This document shows positions 15,687-24,239 of a stretch of DNA of 27,664 nt, one piece after another. The position numbers and the translations under genes were made by a program. How positions within the stretch are numbered: the first letter of the stretch is position 1; each line of letters begins with the position of its first letter. Source of the stretch: CAZZCP01 sp964653235 (GTDB taxonomy: Bacteria > Bdellovibrionota > Bdellovibrionia > Bdellovibrionales > UBA840); contig CAZZCP010000026.1 of NCBI GenBank assembly GCA_964653235.1, positions 1 to 27,664 of the forward strand, read 5' to 3'. Below the pieces are notes generated by a model. It saw only the letters and a program-made list of their open reading frames with translations. It did not search any database and had not been told where the DNA came from.

Positions 15687-16970
15687 TTAGTTCCTTGTAT
15701 TGGTGTTTTGTGTTGGTTCTCTAAGATGTTGCATGATTTGAGTCAGGCTAGAGATATTATCTTTGTTCGTCTCTTCTTCTAGATAAAAGTTTTGCTTTGC
15801 TTTGATTGGTAAGCCAGAAGCTGCGATAGAAGGTTGCATGGCCAAAGCGCGAAATGAGTTGAGTTTTCCAGAGGTAGAAGTCTTTTCTTTCAGTTGTGGC
15901 ATTTTGTCTGCGGTTGCAAGAATTTGATTGCGAACATGCTCTACTTGAAAGCTACTATTATTGGCATAAATCAAGCTTGCAACACCAGATACAAAAGCTG
16001 TTGCCTGTGAGGTGCCTGTCATCGGACCATATTTACCACCAGGAAGAGTCGAGTGAATGTTTTTTCCAGGAGCTGCAATGTGAACAGTATTTTTACCGTA
16101 ATTACTACTATTTAATACATTGGCTTGAGTGTTGAGTGCCGTTACAGAAATAATGTTTTCAAGTTCGTAGTCAGCAGGGTAGTACTTCTTATAATCAGAA
16201 TTACTTCTCTCATTACCTGCGGCTGCGACAAAAAGAATGCCTTTATCTCTAGATTCTTTCACTGCAAGGTATTCCTCGCGGCTAAACTCGAGGCCGCCGC
16301 CTGAATAGTTGATGATTTTTGCATTCATTTGATTGGCATAACGAATGGCGCGAATTGTATTTAACAAATTGTTATTGTATCTTGATTTTGGATCATAGTA
16401 TTTCAAAACCATAATGCTTACTTTTGGAGATACTCCACTGATACCGATGCCGTTTCCACCTTCTGCACCGATAATTCCCGAGATATGGGTTCCATGACCA
16501 TGATTGTCTGATAGGTCATGATTGTTACCTACAAAGTTCCATCCATGCACATCATCGATAAATCCGTTCTTATCATCATCGATTCCATTGGTCGATTTGC
16601 TACGGCCCTTTGAGTCCAAGCCGGTTTCACCAGGATTGCGCCAAAGATTTTTTCTAAGATCGGGGTGATTTACATCCATTCCGGTGTCAATCACAGCAAC
16701 AATGATTTCTTTACTACCACGGGTGATTTCCCAAGCTTTACTGGCACGAATGGTAGCATCATTATTGTCCATCAATCCCCAGTTTAAAGCGATTGCCGGA
16801 TCATTACTCAAAACACTGGTTTCTGTTTTAGGTACATATGTCTTGCCAGGAGCATTGAGACTGGATAGGCGCTTCCCTAAAGGTATATTTGCCTCCAGTC
16901 TTTGAAACATCCCAAATGCACAGACCAGCATGCTGATGAAAAAAATCAATATTTTCGCTTGTTGGTTCAT
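15687..16970 (-). CDS. Exported subtilisin-like serine protease (peptidase S8)
   Basis: This 427-residue protease has the complete triad: D95 in VAVIDTGMDVNHPDL, H159 in HGHGTHISG and S321 in GTSQATAFVSG. N253 in AAAGNE supplies the oxyanion hole. A Sec signal precedes it (KILIFFISMLVCAFGMFQRLEA), then a short propeptide-like region of only about 35-60 residues. NGIDDDKNGFIDDVHGWNFV (about 128-147) looks like a calcium-binding insertion found in this subfamily. The last 60 residues are polar. It should act in the periplasm or outside the cell. AGGGGG precedes the ATG. The 148-bp upstream region separates it from the lytic transglycosylase gene, and a strong terminator follows it, so it is probably a single-gene unit. 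Confidence 0.93.
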   Translation of the reverse strand: MNQQAKILIFFISMLVCAFGMFQRLEANIPLGKRLSSLNAPGKTYVPKTETSVLSNDPAIALNWGLMDNNDATIRASKAWEITRGSKEIIVAVIDTGMDVNHPDLRKNLWRNPGETGLDSKGRSKSTNGIDDDKNGFIDDVHGWNFVGNNHDLSDNHGHGTHISGIIGAEGGNGIGISGVSPKVSIMVLKYYDPKSRYNNNLLNTIRAIRYANQMNAKIINYSGGGLEFSREEYLAVKESRDKGILFVAAAGNERSNSDYKKYYPADYELENIISVTALNTQANVLNSSNYGKNTVHIAAPGKNIHSTLPGGKYGPMTGTSQATAFVSGVASLIYANNSSFQVEHVRNQILATADKMPQLKEKTSTSGKLNSFRALAMQPSIAASGLPIKAKQNFYLEEETNKDNISSLTQIMQHLREPTQNTNTRN

Positions 16971-17118
16971 ATTGCCCCCTAGCTAGTTATTAAAGAGCAA
17001 AGGGAGTGCCATAGTTTCTGAATTTAAGTAATTGAAATCACGTGCCTATATTGAATTTCTGCACTTTTATTTTGGGCAAGTGAAAAGAACTTAAACAGTG
17101 CTGTTTCAGTTTGATACG

Positions 17119-19275
17119 CTAGAGATAGTTTGAGAGATTCTCAAAGGCCCAATCGGGAAAATCAAGCTCTTGTGTTCCTGCATTGAGGCGAGAATACATA
17201 ATTAGATTGCGAAGAACGAGCTTGATATAGCCCTTAGTTTCTTCATAAGGGATATCTTCAATAAAGATCAAAGGCTCTCCTCGGTAGCGGGTTTTGACCC
17301 AGCCTTTTACGGCTTTGGCAGCTGCATTGTAGGATGCCACAGTCATCACAAATTGTCCTTGGTAAGCATCTCTAAGTTCTTTTAGATAAGAAGTGCCCGC
17401 AGCAATGTTTTTTTCAGGAATATAAAGGTCTTCATCTTCTTGAATTTCGATACCTACTTTTTGAGCCATTTCTTTAGCTTCTCGGGGAAGGATTTGCATC
17501 AAACCAAAGGCATCAGCAGGACTTCTTGCATAGCGATCAAATGCAGATTCTTGGCGTATGATGGAGTAAATGAGTTCTTCTCGAACCTGAAGTTGTTTTG
17601 AGTATTTTTGAATAATTCCTGAATAGGGACGGGGAAAGAAAAAATCTGGATATTTTGCTAATACTTTATTACGAAAGTTCTCTGAGAGAACCGAAATGCG
17701 TTTGAACAAACCAAGGTAGTAACCCGCTTGTACATAATAACGCAGTTGCTGAACATAATTGTCAATATCATCATAGTCCATTTTGATTTGATCTAGATAG
17801 GCTTGAGCAATTTGAATTTCGCCAACAGAGAGCAACCACTCTATCATTGTATCGGGCTCGTGCACACGCGGATCATCAGGTTCAGAATTCATTTTAAGTT
17901 TTCGAAGAGCTGGTATTTTTAAACCCCTTTCACGATAGGTAAGCATACCGTAATAACCATAGAGATCATCCTCTGCAATTTCTTCATAGGCTTTGTGTGC
18001 ATCGGCAAGTTTTTTATTTTTCTCTAAGACCTTTGCGTACCAAAATTTATATTTTCTTTTTGCATAGATACTCTCTGCCATTGGTATGAGCTTTTTAAAC
18101 TCTTCTTCAGCCAACTTGTTTTGATTTGTTCTTTGTAAATTCCAAGCATAGGTCCAGCGCAATCGCTCTTGATTTTTTTTTGAATTTTGAAACCCCAAAC
18201 CTTTTTTGCTATAGTATACGGCCTTAGAAAAATTTCTTCTTTCTTCTGCCATTCGGGCTAAAATCCAGTAAACTTCACCTAAATTTTTACGTGATTTCAT
18301 TTCAACAGAGAGTTGATAAAGTATTTCTTTGGTCTCTTGAATTCTACCCTCGGTCCAAAGGGTTCTGGCCAATAGAATTTTTGCATCCAAATACTTTTGC
18401 GCAAGATAAGAATTCTTCTTGTTTTGCTTCCAATTTCTCTCTGCAAACTCGGCGAGCTTATGACTGTAAAGTATATAAAGATCTTTTTTTCTTTGAATCT
18501 TGTAGGTAATTCGAATGCCTTTAATAGCCTTCCAACGGTCTGCAAAACTAGAACTTTTGGCTTTTAGAATTCTTTTGTAATAGGATCGGGCCTTATCAAA
18601 ATCTCGGTCTCTTCTATAGTCATAGGCAACCTGAAAATACTCACTTCTCTTCGGATTTGGCTTTAGGCGAGGAGAAATTTTGTATAATTTAGTTTCAAGG
18701 TGCATTCGACTTTGTTCATCGCCAAGATCTACTGCGGATTGCATTGCTGCTTGGAGATAATTGATTTTCTCTTTTTGAGTGCGAGCCAGATCTGCTTTCT
18801 TTGGCAAGAGCTCTAACAAGCGTAGACTATCTTTGCTTGCCTCTGCTTTACTGTAGGCAAGTTCAATCCAAAATTTTTCAAGCCATGGTTCACGGTCAAG
18901 CCAGTTGTATTCATAGAGATTCTGATAATCTTGGGCTCTGAGTTGGCAAGTTTCAAAGCTTCTTAAGTTAGCGAGTCTTTGTAGTGCAAATTTTTTTTCT
19001 TGAGCCAACTCCCTAAAGAGACGGCAAGATATTTGGTTGTCGATATTTTTCCAGTTGAGTGCTCGTTTGTAATCAACCCACCAGAGAATGGCTTGGTTTT
19101 GTAGATTTTCTTCTCTGAGTTTTAACAAATAAGCATCTTTTGCCGCCGGATTGGTAATTGTTTTTTCATATTGAACCGTACTTACGAACTGTGGGGGGAG
19201 ATTTTGTTGGATTGCAGTTGTGTTACACTGAACGAGTATGATAGTAAATATAAACAGCCCAAAAATGTAGCGCAT
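17119..19275 (-). CDS. Soluble-type lytic transglycosylase (GH23) with long helical N-terminal ring
   Basis: This enzyme cleaves peptidoglycan glycan strands with formation of anhydromuramic ends. The 718-residue product has an export signal (MRYIFGLFIFTIILVQCNT) and about 530 residues of alpha-helical TPR-like repeats similar to the superhelical ring of Slt70. The C-terminal SLT domain has catalytic E576 in IIRQESAFD, then ADAFGLMQILPREA, LKELRDAY and ASYNAAAKAVKGW. The cysteine after VQ could be a non-canonical lipobox (Gln at -1), so lipidation is uncertain. The ATG at 19275 gives a good signal peptide; a TTG at 19293 is an alternative. It is divergent from the hydrolase gene across 63 bp. 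Confidence 0.93.
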   Translation of the reverse strand: MRYIFGLFIFTIILVQCNTTAIQQNLPPQFVSTVQYEKTITNPAAKDAYLLKLREENLQNQAILWWVDYKRALNWKNIDNQISCRLFRELAQEKKFALQRLANLRSFETCQLRAQDYQNLYEYNWLDREPWLEKFWIELAYSKAEASKDSLRLLELLPKKADLARTQKEKINYLQAAMQSAVDLGDEQSRMHLETKLYKISPRLKPNPKRSEYFQVAYDYRRDRDFDKARSYYKRILKAKSSSFADRWKAIKGIRITYKIQRKKDLYILYSHKLAEFAERNWKQNKKNSYLAQKYLDAKILLARTLWTEGRIQETKEILYQLSVEMKSRKNLGEVYWILARMAEERRNFSKAVYYSKKGLGFQNSKKNQERLRWTYAWNLQRTNQNKLAEEEFKKLIPMAESIYAKRKYKFWYAKVLEKNKKLADAHKAYEEIAEDDLYGYYGMLTYRERGLKIPALRKLKMNSEPDDPRVHEPDTMIEWLLSVGEIQIAQAYLDQIKMDYDDIDNYVQQLRYYVQAGYYLGLFKRISVLSENFRNKVLAKYPDFFFPRPYSGIIQKYSKQLQVREELIYSIIRQESAFDRYARSPADAFGLMQILPREAKEMAQKVGIEIQEDEDLYIPEKNIAAGTSYLKELRDAYQGQFVMTVASYNAAAKAVKGWVKTRYRGEPLIFIEDIPYEETKGYIKLVLRNLIMYSRLNAGTQELDFPDWAFENLSNYL

Positions 19276-19338
19276 AGCTAATGGTATCACCAAGTAATCA
19301 GGCTGAAAACAAAAGCAAGTCGAAATTCGAGGAGATTT

Positions 19339-20055
19339 TTGTCTAAAATTTTATTGCTTCACGGCTTGAACTTAAAACCTCAAAGAATGGGGCAACTAGC
19401 TCTCAGTCTAGAGTCGATGGGCCACCGTTGTAAAATTGCAGAACTTCCAGGGCATCGTGGGTCTTTGCAAGAGATGAAAGAGATTGAAATCGATCAATGG
19501 CGTGAGATAACTGAAGAATCAGCCAAAGACTGTGACACTCTATTGGGCTTTTCTCTAGGTGGACTTTTAGCGCTCGATTTATACTACCGAAGACCAGAGT
19601 CACTGCAAAGCTTAATTCTTTTTGCTCCTGCGATTGGCATTAAAAAATTTTGTAAACTTGTAGCAAAATTTCCCTTTCCCAATCAAATGGTTTTACCAAG
19701 TGCAAATTCTAGAAAGTATATTCATCATTACGGAACCAGCTTAAAAGCCTATCGTCAGTTATTTGCACTTGAAAACGAAGTGCTTGGCAGACAAAAAGAG
19801 ATTCAGCTCCCTGTATTGCATTTTTACCACAAAAAAGATGAATTTTTAGATTACCAACAACAAGAGCTTTTCTTTCAGAGCCTCTCTACCAAGGGCTACC
19901 AGAGTTTTCGAATTGATACGACTCCTCGAATGTTGAAGGCAAAGCACCTTATCATTGAGCCAGAAGTTTTAGGTCAAAATTTATGGTTGAAGCTTCAGAG
20001 TGAGATGGATTCTTTTTTAAAAAAGAGCCCTAAGAATTTTTCAAATTCTTTATAA
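19339..20055 (+). CDS. Alpha/beta hydrolase, esterase-like
   Basis: This 238-residue cytoplasmic hydrolase has LLHGLN (oxyanion segment, residues 6-11), nucleophile elbow GFSLGG with S72, a probable acid at D167 (HKKDEFLD; D171 is the alternative) and H203 in AKHLIIEPE. The length and order are typical of small carboxylesterases; the substrate is unknown. The start is a TTG with GAGGAG six bases upstream; no upstream ATG is in frame. Its 3' end overlaps the convergent neighbour by 61 bp, an unusually long antisense overlap. Confidence 0.85.
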   Translation: MSKILLLHGLNLKPQRMGQLALSLESMGHRCKIAELPGHRGSLQEMKEIEIDQWREITEESAKDCDTLLGFSLGGLLALDLYYRRPESLQSLILFAPAIGIKKFCKLVAKFPFPNQMVLPSANSRKYIHHYGTSLKAYRQLFALENEVLGRQKEIQLPVLHFYHKKDEFLDYQQQELFFQSLSTKGYQSFRIDTTPRMLKAKHLIIEPEVLGQNLWLKLQSEMDSFLKKSPKNFSNSL

Positions 20056-20624
20056 TGTGTCCAGAGCAGCATTTGGTTGGCATTGGGTATAAAGTAGTGT
20101 TTGGCTGTTTCAAAGACTTGAAACTCTTTTTTTTGCATAGGATTGGTTTTTTCTCCCCACACAACAAAGCAATTGTCTGGGAGAATAATTTTGATTTTTT
20201 GCTTCAGACGCAAAGCTTTCTGTTCGAAAGCCTTTTGCCAGAAATGAACACAGTTCAATTCATTTACTAGTTCTGCTTTAAACTCGAATTGGGCTGGATA
20301 CGTCCAGTCGTCAATGAGTTTTGGACTTTTAAGTTGTGCAATTCGATGCAATAGTACTTTGCCCAGTATGGGGATTTGTATAAAAGTTTCGATTCCCGTT
20401 TTTTGTTCAAACAGCAGTGGATTGATAAAAACCAAGAGTTTTGCTTTGGGGAGCTGTTCAAAATAACGATAGGCACCCCAGCCATAAGCAATCACACAAT
20501 CGTAAGACTCTTTTTGAATTTCATAGTCGATCAAATAATTTTTAAAATTGAGAAATTGAAACTCAATATGTGGCTTTGAAAAATGTGATAGAAGCAAAAC
20601 GCTAGCGGAATTGCCAGTCATCAA
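19995..20624 (-). CDS. Alpha/beta-hydrolase-like protein lacking all three catalytic residues
   Basis: The 209-residue product keeps the shape of an alpha/beta hydrolase: CVIAYGWGAYRYF (43-55) at the nucleophile elbow, FINPLLF after it, CFVVWGEKTNPMQ (152-164) where the acid usually sits, and FIPNANQMLLW (178-188) where the histidine usually sits. In each place the catalytic residue is replaced: W49 for Ser, Thr/Asn at 160-161 for Asp, and Q184 for His. If the alignment is right, this is a pseudoenzyme. Its first ATGs lie within the last codons of the upstream beta-barrel gene (23-bp overlap), implying coupled translation. The assignment rests on pattern reading only; a different fold is possible. 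Confidence 0.65.
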   Translation of the reverse strand: MMTGNSASVLLLSHFSKPHIEFQFLNFKNYLIDYEIQKESYDCVIAYGWGAYRYFEQLPKAKLLVFINPLLFEQKTGIETFIQIPILGKVLLHRIAQLKSPKLIDDWTYPAQFEFKAELVNELNCVHFWQKAFEQKALRLKQKIKIILPDNCFVVWGEKTNPMQKKEFQVFETAKHYFIPNANQMLLWTHYKEFEKFLGLFFKKESISL

Positions 20625-21204
20625 AATTGTATTGCGCAGATATTGTTATAAAGTTATAGGCATCGACCAAATTACCAGCTAGTTCAAGGTAGTAATTCCA
20701 CTTTGGTGTTTTCTGCAGTTTTAAAGAGCTTCCCACATGTATAAATGCTGGATTGGTGGTATCGCCATCACTGACGCTAACTCCTGATGAGATAGCAAGA
20801 TAAGGAGAGAATTCTCCACCATCAAAAAGTAGAGCTTTACTCACAAAAGGGCGAACTAAAAAATTGAGATCTCCATCTCCACCATCGTTTGCGTAAAGGC
20901 CACCCAATTGCAAGCCAATTGCAGGTTGTCGATCTACATCGGGTATCGGTACCCATTTGGCTTGAAGTCCGGCAAAAAAATCGGTCGCACCTGCGCCCAA
21001 GTTGAGCCGAACTTGCGTAGCATCAGAGGAGCGCGTATCCATATGAACACTGAGGTTGCCGCCATCTACTTCTCCACCAGCATTTTGAAAATTTGCACCC
21101 ATAGTGTAGACTCCTGGATCTACAAGATCTCCGGTGTCGATAAAACTAAAGAGAGCGTGTGCAGAATAAGACCAAAATAGGCAGATCGCCATCAAGAATT
21201 TCAT
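20602..21204 (-). CDS. Small outer-membrane beta-barrel protein
   Basis: This 200-residue protein has the signal peptide MKFLMAICLFWSYSAHA, with likely cleavage before L18. The mature chain alternates short amphipathic strands with Gly/Asp-rich turns (GGEVDGGNLSVHM, RLNLGAGATDFFAGL, PAIGLQLGGLYANDGGDGDLNFLV, FSPYLAISSGVSVSDGD, WNYYLELAGNL, FITISAQYNFDDW), the pattern of an 8-10-stranded porin-like barrel. The final residue is not the usual Phe, but aromatic residues occur in the last strand. No specific family was recognised. The 100-bp region to the left end of rmuC holds divergent promoters. Confidence 0.75.
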   Translation of the reverse strand: MKFLMAICLFWSYSAHALFSFIDTGDLVDPGVYTMGANFQNAGGEVDGGNLSVHMDTRSSDATQVRLNLGAGATDFFAGLQAKWVPIPDVDRQPAIGLQLGGLYANDGGDGDLNFLVRPFVSKALLFDGGEFSPYLAISSGVSVSDGDTTNPAFIHVGSSLKLQKTPKWNYYLELAGNLVDAYNFITISAQYNFDDWQFR

Positions 21205-21304
21205 AAAAAAGAGGCTACTTTAGCGAAGTCTTTGTCGCAAGCGGCTTTTGTGATGCCAAGCAGAATGAACTGTCATTTCATAAAAACTTCAGTAGTTTGC
21301 AGGG

Positions 21305-22507
21305 ATGATTTATTTTCTACTCACTTTACTAATTCTATTTTTCTTAAGCACTCTGTTCTTTTGGCGAAGGGCAACCGCTCTTAGGTACCTTAATGATAGT
21401 CTAGAGAAAGACCTCGAAATGCAAAAAAAGTCAGGTGATCTTCTTGAAAAAAACTTTCAAGGCATGGCCTCTCAAGTGTTTCAAAGTAATAGCGATTACT
21501 TTTTAAAACTGGCCAAAGAGGTTTTTGAAAGCAACTCACAAAGAGCGTCTCAAGTTTTTGAAAAAAAATCAGAAAATTTTGAAAACTTAGTTCAGCCCAT
21601 TCATGAGCAGCTCGAACGTTTACAAAAAGACTTACTCAATGTAGAGAAATCTCGCATTGAGCAGTTTGGTAAAATTCAACAAGAATTGCAAAGTGTGACT
21701 GAGGCAAGTCTTAGGCTTCGAGAAGAGACAAGTTCTTTGACATCTGCTTTAAGAAAGCCCGAAGTGCGAGGTAGTTGGGGGGAGTTGCAGCTCAGACGAG
21801 TGGTTGAGCTTGCCGGGATGTCAAAGCATTGCGATTTTCAAGAGCAGGTGAGTGTGCGCAGTGATCAGAGCCTGCAAAAGCCTGATCTAATCATTTACCT
21901 TCCCAATCAAAGAGAGATTATTGTCGATGCAAAAGCCGTCTTGGATGCATTTTTAGATGCCAGTGAGGCCAAAACTGAAGCGGAAAGAAAGGTGGCGCTG
22001 GAGAGGCATGCCAAAAATTTGCGTTCTCGAGTTAGAGAATTGGCTAAGAAGTCTTATTGGGATCAATTTTCAAACAGTCCAGACTTTGTAGTTTTATTTG
22101 TACCCAATGAAGCCCTTTTACAGGCAGCAGTTGAAGTAGATCGAAAGCTCTTGGAGGATGCGCTAGAAGAAAAAATTATTCTTGCCACGCCCACAACTTT
22201 GATTGCGCTTTTGAAGGCCGTTGCCTATGGATGGCAACAAGAGCAAGTTGCTGAAAATTCAAAACAGATCTTAAGATCGGCAAAAGAATTTTATGATCGA
22301 TTGCAGCCCTGGTTAAAAAAACTAAGCGATGTTGGCTTAAAACTAGATGCGGCTACAAAATCTTACAATGAATCCATTGGTTCACTACAGTCTCGAGTCT
22401 TGCCTTCTGTAAAACGAATTCAAGAGATGGGGGTGTCAGAAAGTGAACTTAGTGAAATGGCTCAAGTTGAGAGAAAAACTCGTGAAATGAGTCCAAATAA
22501 TGATTAG
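21305..22507 (+). CDS. rmuC: RmuC-family protein
   Basis: RmuC proteins limit DNA inversions and belong to a restriction-endonuclease-like fold; the exact reaction is not established. The 400-residue product has one N-terminal membrane helix (about 3-20) and a long coiled coil (about 28-148). The RmuC core follows: KPEVRGSWGELQLRRVVELAGM (151-172), then DLIIYLPNQREIIVDAK (194-210, with D208 and K210 as candidate active-site residues) and YWDQFSNSPDFVVLFVPNEALLQAA. The length is typical. Its stop overlaps the convergent FliF-FliG-like gene by TTAG (22504-22507). Confidence 0.93.
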   Translation: MIYFLLTLLILFFLSTLFFWRRATALRYLNDSLEKDLEMQKKSGDLLEKNFQGMASQVFQSNSDYFLKLAKEVFESNSQRASQVFEKKSENFENLVQPIHEQLERLQKDLLNVEKSRIEQFGKIQQELQSVTEASLRLREETSSLTSALRKPEVRGSWGELQLRRVVELAGMSKHCDFQEQVSVRSDQSLQKPDLIIYLPNQREIIVDAKAVLDAFLDASEAKTEAERKVALERHAKNLRSRVRELAKKSYWDQFSNSPDFVVLFVPNEALLQAAVEVDRKLLEDALEEKIILATPTTLIALLKAVAYGWQQEQVAENSKQILRSAKEFYDRLQPWLKKLSDVGLKLDAATKSYNESIGSLQSRVLPSVKRIQEMGVSESELSEMAQVERKTREMSPNND

Positions 22508-24237
22508 GCAGCTTCTGCCAGCTCTTCATCTTTCGAAGCTTCCTGCTCATTCCACAAATCCTCAACGCTTCTATTCATGGCATCAAGTTGCTTCTCAATT
22601 GCCATAACCACGGCTCTTTTCGCCTCAGCTCGGTCAGCTAAGGAGATATCGGCGCCGCGGCCACTGATATCTGACTCTACCATCATTGCTTTTTTAGGTG
22701 GTAAAAGAGCTGTGACTCGTGCCATAAGATCAGCTTCTTCTTCAGCTAAAGCAGATACCAAGACATCAGAGTCTAAATCAGTGAGTGTATCTTTTAGCAA
22801 GTTCGTAGGAACAATTCCGAGATCCATAAACTGTAAGCGAGTTCTTCTTAGGCGTTCAGCCGTTTTTGGATTTTCTTTAATAAACTTCTGAAGCACTTGC
22901 CACTCGGTCAATGCATCCATTGCTCTCAAAAGATTTGCGGCAACACTTGATCCGTCAATTTTCTTTTGCGGATTGGCTTTTATGTTTTCAAGACGAGTTT
23001 TTAAATTCTTCACACTTGCATCAATACTCGATTGCGGCATCTCTTGTAAGCGAGATATTTCTTCAAGCAAAGACTGCTTCATATCTTCACTTAAACCTTG
23101 AACCAAATCACCCAGTTGAGTGGGAGAAGCATAGAAACTAATGATGGCTAAATTGGTTGGACTTTCACTGGCAAGCAATTGCTCACGCTCCTCTTGGCCA
23201 AGAGAGAATAAGAAAGTGAATGGATTGTTTAAGTCACCAGCAACACCTCGCTGTACAATTCTACCCAATAAAAATTGATTGTACTTGTGCAGAGAAGTAT
23301 TTTTTTCTTCTTCTTCAATATCTTCAGTTTTCGTCGAAATTTGACTGCCCAGTTGATGCCATATTTTTTCAGGCAATTGACTGTAAAGCTTTTTAACAAC
23401 ATCCCAACCTATACTGTCAAATGCTATATAGAGATCACTTTGGTTGCCAGACATATAAAAGTCTTTTGCAGCATTGTTTGCAACAAAAGGGTACTCCATT
23501 GAAAGACTATTAATATTATCTACCAATTCAATTTGTTTTCTCATTATTTCTTGTCTTTTCTTTTCTGCTTCTTCAGCCTCTCTAGCAGCTTCATCTTCTG
23601 CATCCTCACTAGGATCAACTTGCGGAATTTGATCATTTAGGGGTGCGTTGAATTCAGGGTCATATAGTTTCTCAAGCTCTTTTTCAGAACTCTTTTTATT
23701 TCTCCAAAAGATAATCGCAGCAGCAAGCAGAAGAGCAATAAGAGCTATCAATGCCCACATCTTCCAAGAGAGTTCAGGCAGCAAACTTGGCTTTTCTTCT
23801 TTTACTTTTGGAAAGATACTTCGTCTGACAATGACTTGATCGCCATCATCTTCAAGATTTAGGTGCAACTTGGTAGCTAGCAAGTCTTTGATTAGAGCTT
23901 CTTTTTCATCTGTGATGAGTTGGTCTAAGACAACAAGGACTTTGACTCGAGATTTAAGAGCATGCAAACGATTATTAATAGTAGGGTAGTGAATTTCAGG
24001 TGAAACAGGGAGTCCAGGAATAAATTTTGCTTCAAGATCATCATTATATTGTTTTAACTGTTCTTCATTTTCATTGATCTCTGCCACAACGACGAGTTTG
24101 TATTGATTCTCATCTATGAGAGCTTCCATAACGCTTGTTGCGCGCTCAGTATAAATTCTCTCTAGTTTTGCAGCCTCTTCTTTATAAGTCTGTGCATAAG
24201 CTATTTGCACGAAAAGAAGAAGAATCAAGCATTTCAT
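22504..24237 (-). CDS. FliF-FliG-like hybrid: periplasmic MS-ring-type domain, one TM helix, cytoplasmic FliG-like domains
   Basis: The 577 residues divide into five parts. There is a signal peptide, MKCLILLLFVQIAYA, then a periplasmic domain (about 18-145). Its ends resemble the FliF C-terminal region: ERATSVMEALIDENQYKLVVVAEI, and RVKVLVVLDQLITDEKEALI leading to GDQVIVRRSIFP, as in VVVD...RGDxVxVxxxPF. A membrane helix follows (159-178), then an acidic, charged linker (185-235) and a cytoplasmic part matching FliG. Within the FliG part, ESPTNLAIISFYASPTQLGDLV (358-379) resembles the EHPQ-type segment of the middle domain. GSSVAANLLRAMD (429-441), RTRLQFMDLG (465-474) and LTDLDSDVLVSALAEEE through KKAMMVESDIS (485-525) resemble the C-terminal domain. 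GGGAG-type SD lies eight bases upstream, inside the preceding gene. It is not in a flagellar operon. A separate rotor-like function is inferred. Confidence 0.8.
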   Translation of the reverse strand: MKCLILLLFVQIAYAQTYKEEAAKLERIYTERATSVMEALIDENQYKLVVVAEINENEEQLKQYNDDLEAKFIPGLPVSPEIHYPTINNRLHALKSRVKVLVVLDQLITDEKEALIKDLLATKLHLNLEDDGDQVIVRRSIFPKVKEEKPSLLPELSWKMWALIALIALLLAAAIIFWRNKKSSEKELEKLYDPEFNAPLNDQIPQVDPSEDAEDEAAREAEEAEKKRQEIMRKQIELVDNINSLSMEYPFVANNAAKDFYMSGNQSDLYIAFDSIGWDVVKKLYSQLPEKIWHQLGSQISTKTEDIEEEEKNTSLHKYNQFLLGRIVQRGVAGDLNNPFTFLFSLGQEEREQLLASESPTNLAIISFYASPTQLGDLVQGLSEDMKQSLLEEISRLQEMPQSSIDASVKNLKTRLENIKANPQKKIDGSSVAANLLRAMDALTEWQVLQKFIKENPKTAERLRRTRLQFMDLGIVPTNLLKDTLTDLDSDVLVSALAEEEADLMARVTALLPPKKAMMVESDISGRGADISLADRAEAKRAVVMAIEKQLDAMNRSVEDLWNEQEASKDEELAEAA

Positions 24238-24239
24238 TT

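Noticed and set aside
17093..17106. Inverted repeat AAACAG-TG-CTGTTT after the lytic transglycosylase gene
   Set aside because: The loop is too small for the full stem and the stem is AT-rich. It is followed on the minus strand only by AAGTTCTTTTC, so a terminator is not well supported.
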